From Deferribacteres bacterium (GTDB lineage Bacteria > Nitrospirota > Thermodesulfovibrionia > UBA6902), in the NCBI GenBank assembly GCA_030598625.1, contig JAUVPO010000007.1:1-18538 (forward strand): a stretch of 18,538 nt of DNA, given 5' to 3'. The translations under genes were made by a program, and so were the position numbers. The notes beneath the pieces are model-generated. The model was not told the origin of the DNA and did not search any database. It saw nothing but the letters and a program-made list of their open reading frames with translations. Positions 7,048 through 12,741 of this stretch are shown here, in pieces (within the stretch, counting starts at the first letter, position 1; every line of letters starts with the position of its first letter).

Positions 7048-8082
7048 ATGAAAATTAATATTCAAGGCATAAAATTCCGTTTGCCGTGGGCAAGATGTTT
7101 AATTTTTTCCATTTTATTGCTATTGCTCCCCCTGATTTCTTATTCATCCCAATTAATATTTACAATCCAGATAGGAAGCTATATCAGTTTGGCGTCTGCC
7201 GAGAAAAAATTTGATCTTTTAACGCATAGACTGGATAAAGATAAACTTGATTATCTAAGGATAGAAAAGCTTGGAAAATATTATACATTACGGCTTGGAA
7301 AATTCGGGAATCACTCTGCTGCGAAGAAATTTTTTAAGACTGTTAAACCCAGGCTCCCCAAAGCAATCATAAGGCAAACCTATTTAAAAAACAAAAAAAT
7401 CATAAAGTTGTATACGGATTCATCATCAGTTAAAAAGAAAAAGGTTAAAGCAAAAGCTCCTTCAGTCCCTGGACCTAATAAAATTCAGCCGCAAGTTGCC
7501 GGAAAAAGCAGCGAAAAATTAAAGGACATAGTTTTAAAAGAGAAGACAGTTAACAGGGTTGAAGAAAACACCCTTTCAGTCCCTGCCCCGGAAAAGCTCC
7601 AACCGCAAGTTGCCAAAAACATAAAGGGGATGTCACTGCAAGAGAAGATAACAACAGTACAGGCCCTTTCAGATAAAAAAGATTTTAACTCTGCAGAGGA
7701 GATATTGAGGGGAGAAATAGCCGTACAACCCGAACATCCCGATCTGAATGCATGGCTTGGAGCGGTCCTTCTAAATATGGACCAGCCTTCAGAGGCGATG
7801 AAATATTTTAAAAAAGCTGTGGAATTATCCCCCAAAGCGCCTGATTTCCATAATGGTATTGGATATTGTTTGTTTTTTTTAAACAGGTTTGATAAGGCGG
7901 TCGATGCATTTAATAAAGCTATAAGTCTTGATCCCGAACATCTCGACGCCCTTATCGGTCTTTGCATTTCATATGCAAAGAGCGGCAAAAAAGAAAGCGC
8001 CCTTGATATTTATAACAACCTCGAAGGTCTCGATAAAGAAACATCGGATAACATTCTGAAAATAATTAAAATGTCCTCGTAA
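7048..8082 (+). CDS. SPOR-like and TPR-repeat envelope protein
   Basis: This 344-residue protein begins with a basic stretch and a hydrophobic segment at about residues 15-33 (signal peptide or anchor). A SPOR-like domain follows at about 36-107 (FTIQIGSYISLASAEKKF, then YYTLRLGKFGNHSAAKKFF); such domains bind denuded septal peptidoglycan. A lysine/proline-rich linker (about 120-195) carries two copies of a short motif, SVPGPNKIQPQVA (139-151) and SVPAPEKLQPQVA (177-189). Three TPR units fill about 233-334, with a degenerate one before them, including WLGAVLLNMDQPSEAMKYFKKAVELSP and IGYCLFFLNRFDKAVDAFNKAISLDP. The predicted location is the periplasm, where TPRs would scaffold partners. It is convergent with the DUF4388 gene. 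The exact function is unknown. Confidence 0.85.
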   Translation: MKINIQGIKFRLPWARCLIFSILLLLLPLISYSSQLIFTIQIGSYISLASAEKKFDLLTHRLDKDKLDYLRIEKLGKYYTLRLGKFGNHSAAKKFFKTVKPRLPKAIIRQTYLKNKKIIKLYTDSSSVKKKKVKAKAPSVPGPNKIQPQVAGKSSEKLKDIVLKEKTVNRVEENTLSVPAPEKLQPQVAKNIKGMSLQEKITTVQALSDKKDFNSAEEILRGEIAVQPEHPDLNAWLGAVLLNMDQPSEAMKYFKKAVELSPKAPDFHNGIGYCLFFLNRFDKAVDAFNKAISLDPEHLDALIGLCISYAKSGKKESALDIYNNLEGLDKETSDNILKIIKMSS

Positions 8083-8119
8083 CAAGCTTCTAAATTTCAA
8101 TCGGACGAATCAATTCACG

Positions 8120-9889
8120 TTATTCACGCAGAAGTTTACTTAATGCCTCTTCATGAAAGAAAGGTAATGGCGTTGACTTTTCAGACATTCCAGGAACTGT
8201 CCCTGCCAACGCCTTGTTATGAAAGGAAGGCAATGACATCCTTTTTTTATCAGCCGGCGCAGAAGAAAAAGTGAGAAAACCCTTAAATTTATTTTTTAAT
8301 TTTTTGGTTACATTTTTAATATCTTTGATATTTACATTTTCAATTATACTTTCGATATCACTGGGTCTAATATTTTTAATTTTGGCTTCAATATCGGTAA
8401 GCTTAATATTTTCAATATCATACACAAAAGGCACAATAGCGCCAAGCAGCAATGCAAAGAAAAGCATAGCAACTGCATAAAACCGGAATCTTTTAGATAG
8501 AGTTTTTTTCGGAGCAAAAACTTCATCAGCAAATGCACGAACCGTATCTAATTCAACACCTTCAGTTGTTTCTTCTATATCCGTATCCTGTGTTGATACA
8601 GGTTCTTGCTCTATTGCTTCATCACGGTCTTCTGTGGGGGCAATGTCTGTTTCAGGCGCTGATGGGATATCTTCCGTCATCTCAATATGATCAGGTTTGC
8701 CTGGCGGAGGCTGTTCAATATCTGAGGCTGGTTCCATGTGTGGGGTGGTCTCCAAAAAATCTGACAGCCCTGACGACGCTTCTTCCTTGGAGTCTTCGCT
8801 CGCGTCTGTGCCGATATCAAGAACCGGTGATGAAATGTCATCTTTCAAAGCTGGAATCTGGGAATCAGGGTCTGTATCTTCTGTCATCTCAATATTACCA
8901 GATTCGCCTGCAGGAGGCTGTTCAATATCTGAGGCTGGTTCCATGTGTGGGGTGGTCTCCAAAAAATCTGATAGCCCTGACGACGCTTCTTCCTTGGAGT
9001 CTTCCGGTGCGCCTGTGCCGATATCAAGAACCGGCGATGTGGAGTCATTATCTGAAGGAACATCCTGGACGGCAGAGACAATATCTTCGGGTATCTCAAT
9101 ACGATCAACTGTGCCTGCCTGAGGCTGTTCAATATCTGAGGCTGGTTCGATGTGTGGTGAGGAATCCGAAAAATCCGACAGCGACGATGACGGTTCTTCC
9201 TTGGAGTCTTCCGGTGCGCCTGTGCCGATATCAAGAACCGGTGATGAAATGTCATCTTCTGAAGTAATACCCTGGCTGGCAGAGATAATATCTTCCGGCA
9301 TTTCAATACGATCAGGTTTGCCCGCTTGAGGCTGTTCAACGTCTCCGGCCGTTTCCATGGGGGGTGCGGGCTCGTCAAGAATCTTTTCTACTGGAGGTGT
9401 GGCAGCAGTAGCCGTATCTTCAAGGCTTGTATTGCCCCTGTTTATGATATCCGCTGCGTGGATTTGAAGGGTCAGCGGCTGATCTGGAGGAAAACTGTCT
9501 TCTTTGAATTCATATTTCCCTTCTTTTTTTGAAAGAAGGCCTTTAACAATATCTTCGATTTGATGCTGTGCCGCCTGAAATAGTTCATTTGGCTTTAAGT
9601 ATCCACGGTCAATAAGAATTTTTCCGATTTTTTGGTTCTTTTTTTTAGTTAAATAGGAAATCTGATCGAATTCTTCAGAGGTGATTTTTCCTTTTTTTAA
9701 AAGATGCTTCCCGAGATCGTCCTCTTCACTGGTAGAAGCGGCAAATGTTATATCTCCATTTTTAAAAAAAATCAGTTTAATTGTTGCGCCGATTTTTATC
9801 TCGAGAGTCCCTGTTTTTGAATTCTTGCCGAGATCGGTAAGTATATCTGCCAGACTGTGATTTTTTAGTTCACCCTTTAATTCGCTAAT
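8120..9889 (-). CDS. DUF4388 (PATAN) membrane protein with acidic tandem repeats, ATT start
   Basis: The reading frame is open from a stop at 9923-9925 to the stop at 8120. It has no ATG, GTG or TTG before 9358, yet codons upstream encode a DUF4388/PATAN domain, a signalling domain found in cyanobacterial PatA and many environmental bacteria. The domain begins ISELKGELKNHSLADIL, with the I codon ATT at 9889 behind GGGAGGG, so ATT is taken as start (589 residues). Residues 1-130 are DUF4388. Residues 181-412 are an acidic S/E/D/P-rich region built of 69-residue repeats. A membrane span lies at about 468-490 (YAVAMLFFALLLGAIVPF). Three 12-residue helical repeats follow at 495-530, then a duplicated LPxFHxxAL motif near the C-terminus. 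Basic residues before the span suggest a cytoplasmic N-terminus. The ATG at 9358 would give only a 412-residue fragment lacking the domain. Function unknown. Confidence 0.8.
   Translation of the reverse strand: MSELKGELKNHSLADILTDLGKNSKTGTLEIKIGATIKLIFFKNGDITFAASTSEEDDLGKHLLKKGKITSEEFDQISYLTKKKNQKIGKILIDRGYLKPNELFQAAQHQIEDIVKGLLSKKEGKYEFKEDSFPPDQPLTLQIHAADIINRGNTSLEDTATAATPPVEKILDEPAPPMETAGDVEQPQAGKPDRIEMPEDIISASQGITSEDDISSPVLDIGTGAPEDSKEEPSSSLSDFSDSSPHIEPASDIEQPQAGTVDRIEIPEDIVSAVQDVPSDNDSTSPVLDIGTGAPEDSKEEASSGLSDFLETTPHMEPASDIEQPPAGESGNIEMTEDTDPDSQIPALKDDISSPVLDIGTDASEDSKEEASSGLSDFLETTPHMEPASDIEQPPPGKPDHIEMTEDIPSAPETDIAPTEDRDEAIEQEPVSTQDTDIEETTEGVELDTVRAFADEVFAPKKTLSKRFRFYAVAMLFFALLLGAIVPFVYDIENIKLTDIEAKIKNIRPSDIESIIENVNIKDIKNVTKKLKNKFKGFLTFSSAPADKKRMSLPSFHNKALAGTVPGMSEKSTPLPFFHEEALSKLLRE
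8654..9349 (-). repeat. Coding tandem repeat, 207-base period, about 3.4 copies
   Basis: Units occupy 9349-9143, 9142-8936, 8935-8729 and a partial 8728-8654. Each full unit encodes 69 residues starting with a form of ASDIEQPQAG and including SSPVLDIGT and EDSKEEASSGLSDF. Spacing is exactly 69 residues between all starts. Units two and three share long identical DNA stretches, implying recent duplication or gene conversion. Copy number is likely variable between strains and hard to assemble from short reads. Confidence 0.9.
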
Positions 9890-9904
9890 GTTCGTTTCCC
9901 TCCC
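9887..9904 (-). promoter_or_regulatory. Ribosome binding site deciding an ATT start
   Basis: On the minus strand GGGAGGG (9904-9898) lies eight bases upstream of ATT at 9889-9887. This is the strongest Shine-Dalgarno match near any gene of the window. The only ATG close to it (9906) is out of frame and stops after nine codons. AUU starts are established for E. coli infC and pcnB, where they allow control by initiation factor 3. Confidence 0.6.
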
Positions 9905-9925
9905 ATGCCCTTTCAGGTAATATTA

Positions 9926-10098
9926 TTATCAGCTTTGTAATCAGCCTGTCTTAGAATAATATTTTCACTTTATTATCGGTATTTCCGTTATATATATTTA
10001 GCGTGACCAGTAAAATGTAATATTTGGATTAGTACGGAAAGGGGATGTTTTTCACGGAGTTTACTTTCAGGCTTAATAACAATTGGTTAAGGTTCGGA
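9926..10098. other. Intergenic region, nothing recognised
   Basis: These 173 AT-rich bases lie between the DUF4388 gene start and the end of the HNH gene. They must hold the DUF4388 promoter, but no convincing -35/-10 pair, hairpin terminator or small gene was found by eye. Confidence 0.5.
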
Positions 10099-10395
10099 CT
10101 ATTCTTGCTTCATCCGCTGCAGGTATTCCTCCCATTCCATCGGAAGGGAGTGCTTCTTCTTACTATTGCACTGCTTACAGGCCGGCACAACATTATTTTT
10201 TGTTGATTTTCCACCCCTTATCACGGGGACTATATGGTCCATGGTCATATCCCGGGGCAGCGTTATGATTTTGCAGTAATAACATTTCCCCTTTGCACAC
10301 TTTTGTTTCCACCACTGGGTCTTACGGAGATCTCGCGCCTTCTGTTTTTCTTTCCTGATCTCCTGATCGGTAACTGTAGAAATAAAGTAATCCAT
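10099..10395 (-). CDS. Small HNH endonuclease
   Basis: This 98-residue protein is an HNH nuclease of the McrA-like zinc type. The CYYC pair (C38, C41) and CKQC pair (C73, C76) would bind a structural zinc. The catalytic core is MDHIVP (D53, H54), followed by GGKSTKNNV with N67/N68 and the CNSKK end of the fold. It is about the minimal length for the family. AAGGA lies just upstream of the ATG. It starts 13 bases after the stop of the ABM-like gene on the same strand, suggesting co-transcription. Freestanding HNH genes of this type occur in phages, mobile elements and chromosomes. No partner methylase, integrase or terminase is nearby, so its role is undetermined. Confidence 0.85.
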   Translation of the reverse strand: MDYFISTVTDQEIRKEKQKARDLRKTQWWKQKCAKGKCYYCKIITLPRDMTMDHIVPVIRGGKSTKNNVVPACKQCNSKKKHSLPMEWEEYLQRMKQE

Positions 10396-10408
10396 TTTGT
10401 CCTTGCTT

Positions 10409-10738
10409 CTATTCTAATGCTGTGTCGGCAAGACCACATGAATCAAAATTTTCAAGAAAAATCGGAAATGGTTCATCGGGGCAAAGAGAGTAAAGTTTTT
10501 TCACGAATTCCACTACATAGTTCGCTCTTCTATGGTCCATGTGAGAATCACTATCGGTAAATATTATAAAATGAATAAAACTTGTCGGGTCTTTCTTTAA
10601 CTGAAGAGATTTATATAGCAGGGTTCGCGGCTCTTTTTTTCTTACGTTTGAAATAAGTTCATTTATGACCTGCTTTGCCTCTTCCAGCTTGTCTTTATGT
10701 ACCTGAAAAGGAATCATCACATATTCTTTCATTTTCAC
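10409..10738 (-). CDS. Antibiotic biosynthesis monooxygenase (ABM)-like protein
   Basis: The 109-residue chain has the pattern of a dimeric alpha-beta barrel ABM domain: a first strand (YVMIPFQVHKDK), a helix (LEEAKQVINELISNVRKKEP), a strand pair around TLLYKSLQLKKDPTSFIHFIIFTD, then a helix with ANYVVEFVKKLYSLC. Such proteins include quinol monooxygenases and many uncharacterised members; the catalytic residues are not conserved enough to name a substrate. GAGAGGGTG precedes the ATG. The gene is followed by the HNH gene after 13 bases and preceded by the palindromic element at 10755-10881. The fold assignment is by pattern only. Confidence 0.65.
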   Translation of the reverse strand: MKMKEYVMIPFQVHKDKLEEAKQVINELISNVRKKEPRTLLYKSLQLKKDPTSFIHFIIFTDSDSHMDHRRANYVVEFVKKLYSLCPDEPFPIFLENFDSCGLADTALE

Positions 10739-10754
10739 CCTCTCTCTTTTCTAA

Positions 10755-10881
10755 TTAATGTCTGTGTGTAAGTTGCCTTTTTCTGTCATTCCGGCTTGTC
10801 CGGAATCTTTATTACGGAAGGATTCCCGACGCGCTCGCTTGCGGGAATGACAATTGACTGTAGTTTATAAACAGACTCTAA
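10755..10881. mobile_element. MITE/REP-like palindromic element with CTAA direct repeats
   Basis: A 127-base non-coding element. Its ends, TTAATGTCTGTGTGTAA (10755-10771) and the minus-strand TTAGAGTCTGTTTATAA (10881-10865), agree at 13 of 17 positions. Inside, TGTCATTCC (10784-10792) pairs with GGAATGACA (10844-10852). Two nested hairpins are ATTCCGG/CCGGAAT (10788-10794 and 10800-10806) and ATTCCCG/CGGGAAT (10822-10828 and 10842-10848). CTAA flanks the element on both sides (10751-10754 and 10882-10885), as expected of a target-site duplication. There is no transposase, so any mobility would depend on one supplied elsewhere. Palindromes opening with TGTCATTCC are common intergenic repeats in several bacterial phyla. 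Confidence 0.65.
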
Positions 10882-10898
10882 CTAACACGTTTATTTAT

Positions 10899-12071
10899 CT
10901 AAAAACCGATCAATTCCAGAATGCAGGTCATTGATCCGGGGGAGACCGATCTTTGGCAGTAGAAAAAGATACTTAAAATGAGCGCTGCTACGGATGATAA
11001 CAGGAACAATAAGGGTTTTTTCAGGTCTTCCCTGTCTTTTTTAGATTTAAAAAGGCCGATTCCGGATTCAATTCGAGTTAACAGAGCAGTCTCTGATAGT
11101 ATATTCTTACGCGGTGTATCGGGCCCGTTTGAATCATTGGCAATTGAATGTATGATTTCTTTGCCATATTCAGGTTCTTTTCCATAATTATTTTCCCCGG
11201 CGGCGGGAACAGGTTTTTCCCTCTCCTTCTGTTTGAGAGCAACTTTATGGTGGAAGATCTCTTTTGATAGACCCATTCCTTCAGCAGCCCCATAGACATC
11301 ATCGAGATCTACTATTGTTTTTTTTCTTTCAAATGCTGCGTGTAGGGACCTGTCGCATAATGTATTAACTATTCGCGGGGTGCCTTCGGAGCCGAAGGCC
11401 AAATCCACGGCTTCCCAGCCTGTATCTGAAAATATGGAAGGCTGCCCTCCGGCCACTTGAATACGATGAATAATATACTCACGTATCCTGTCGGCATTCA
11501 TCTTTCCTAAAATTTCCAGGGTTGCGATGCGCTGTTTGAAGGGTTCCATATCAGGCCTGTTAATTATCCCCATCAGTTCCTCTTGCCCCAGCATAAGGAC
11601 CTGAATGAGTTTAGACGGGCCTTCCTCAAGATTGTTCAGTAAGCGGACGCCATTGACTATATCATCCGACATCAGGTGTGATTCATCCATTATCACCAGA
11701 CATTTGCTGCCTTCAGAATTAATCTTTAAGAGTGCGTCCCTGATGTCCCTTAGAACAAATGTCCTCTCGGATGTCGATGGTTTCAGGCCAAGCTCCTGGG
11801 CAATAAAAAGAAAAAGGTCAATACTGGTTCCCGGAGGCTCAGCTATCCAAATGAGTCTTAGATCATTGGAAAATTCAGAAATTATCATTTGACTCAGGGT
11901 CGTCTTGCCAGACCCTATAGGACCGGTCACTACCATCAACCCCCGGCCTGCCCTTAAAGAGTCTTTTATCCGGTTATGTATCCGGGCATGATCCCCCTGA
12001 TCAAAAAAGAACACAGGATCAGGCACATTTTCAAAAGGGAGTTTTTTCAGGCCAAAGTGTTTAATGTACAT
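10899..12071 (-). CDS. ExeA/GspA-like AAA ATPase with C-terminal membrane segment
   Basis: The 390-residue protein opens with YIKHFGLKKLPFENVPDPVFFF, the typical N-terminus of the ExeA/GspA-type AAA family. Walker A is GPIGSGKT at residues 50-57 and Walker B is LVIMDE at 125-130. A sensor-like MLGQEEL is at 160-166, and GTPRIVNTLCDRSL at 230-243 marks the helical lid. A charged linker follows and then one membrane span at about 353-372, so the ATPase should be cytoplasmic and tethered to the inner membrane. In ExeA itself this ATPase works with ExeB and a peptidoglycan-binding domain to assemble the type II secretion secretin. That domain is absent here, but the upstream gene, 6 bases away, supplies an OmpA-like peptidoglycan-binding protein. 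Partners and substrate are inferred. Confidence 0.85.
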   Translation of the reverse strand: MYIKHFGLKKLPFENVPDPVFFFDQGDHARIHNRIKDSLRAGRGLMVVTGPIGSGKTTLSQMIISEFSNDLRLIWIAEPPGTSIDLFLFIAQELGLKPSTSERTFVLRDIRDALLKINSEGSKCLVIMDESHLMSDDIVNGVRLLNNLEEGPSKLIQVLMLGQEELMGIINRPDMEPFKQRIATLEILGKMNADRIREYIIHRIQVAGGQPSIFSDTGWEAVDLAFGSEGTPRIVNTLCDRSLHAAFERKKTIVDLDDVYGAAEGMGLSKEIFHHKVALKQKEREKPVPAAGENNYGKEPEYGKEIIHSIANDSNGPDTPRKNILSETALLTRIESGIGLFKSKKDREDLKKPLLFLLSSVAALILSIFFYCQRSVSPGSMTCILELIGF

Positions 12072-12077
12072 AGTATC

Positions 12078-12605
12078 TCAAAACTCCATATCTCCGGGAA
12101 TGAGCTTTACCTCAACCCGCCGGTTTTTGACCCTGCCCGCATCTGTCTCATTAGAGTCTATCGGTCGGGTGTCGCCGGAACCGATTACAGAAATACGCTC
12201 ACGTGATATTCCCTGTTTCACCAATATATCGGCGATAGCCTTTGCCCTGAGGAAAGACAGTTCCATATTATCCCTGTATCGCCGTCCGCTGAATGACTTG
12301 ATGGGAATGTTGTCGGTATGCCCTTCGATAACTATACGATGATCCGGGGATGCCAGAATTTCCGGGACTAATTCATCAACGGCATTCATCATATCGCTTT
12401 TGATGATAACCTGACCGGAACGAAACGTCCCACCACCGAATACGGCTAAAACCTTTGTCTTTTTTTCAGGTTTTTCGGGTTTTAATTCTACCGGATTATT
12501 TTGATAACGCGTATCCTTGACAGGGATTCCCAATGCCTTGATGATGATAATGCCTGATAATGCAAAAAACAATACTGACAGACCGATTATAAAGTTACGC
12601 ATCAT
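12078..12605 (-). CDS. OmpA/MotB C-terminal domain protein
   Basis: This 175-residue protein has an N-terminal hydrophobic anchor (about residues 4-25), a short proline/lysine-rich linker, and an OmpA-like peptidoglycan-binding domain at about 55-170. The landmarks are IEGHTDN at 93-99, ELSFLRAKAIADIL at 115-128, and NETDAGRVKNRRVEV at 152-166, the last containing the conserved acid and arginine that bind diaminopimelate. It is likely inner-membrane anchored with the domain in the periplasm. It lacks the MotB plug and the charged membrane residue of stator proteins, so a flagellar motor role is unlikely. It lies 6 bases upstream of the ExeA-like ATPase, so the two are probably translated together. 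No strong ribosome site is visible. Confidence 0.88.
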   Translation of the reverse strand: MMRNFIIGLSVLFFALSGIIIIKALGIPVKDTRYQNNPVELKPEKPEKKTKVLAVFGGGTFRSGQVIIKSDMMNAVDELVPEILASPDHRIVIEGHTDNIPIKSFSGRRYRDNMELSFLRAKAIADILVKQGISRERISVIGSGDTRPIDSNETDAGRVKNRRVEVKLIPGDMEF

Positions 12606-12639
12606 AACTTAATAGAAAAAGTTTTTTTATCATACACTT

Positions 12640-12669
12640 ATTTTAAATGGATTCGGCATAATATTTCAA
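12640..12669 (-). promoter_or_regulatory. Possible sigma-70-type promoter for the OmpA-like/ATPase pair
   Basis: On the minus strand TTGAAA (12669-12664) and TAAAAT (12645-12640) are separated by 18 bases and lie about 35 bases before the ATG at 12605. The fit to TTGACA/TATAAT is moderate. The 136-base gap to the RND gene leaves room for a promoter of its own. In AT-rich sequence such matches occur by chance. Confidence 0.3.
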
Positions 12670-12741
12670 TGTTGCGCGGACATAACTCTTTAAGATAAGC
12701 TTTCCCGCTTTGCCTGAAATGATAAATGATTTGAGTATGCC

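Noticed and set aside
8533..9267. Plus-strand open frame of 244 codons with internal repeats
   Set aside because: Its repeats are the antisense reading of the 207-base coding repeat of the DUF4388 gene; the translated composition is implausible and no ribosome site is seen.
8654..9349. Possible CRISPR array
   Set aside because: The period is 207 bases with coding-frame conservation throughout, not short repeats with unique spacers.
10099..10738. Toxin-antitoxin module
   Set aside because: Neither protein belongs to a known toxin or antitoxin family that I can recognise, and the ABM-like fold is usually metabolic.
12078..12605. MotB-type flagellar stator component
   Set aside because: The protein lacks the MotB plug and the critical charged residue in the membrane span, and no MotA gene is adjacent.
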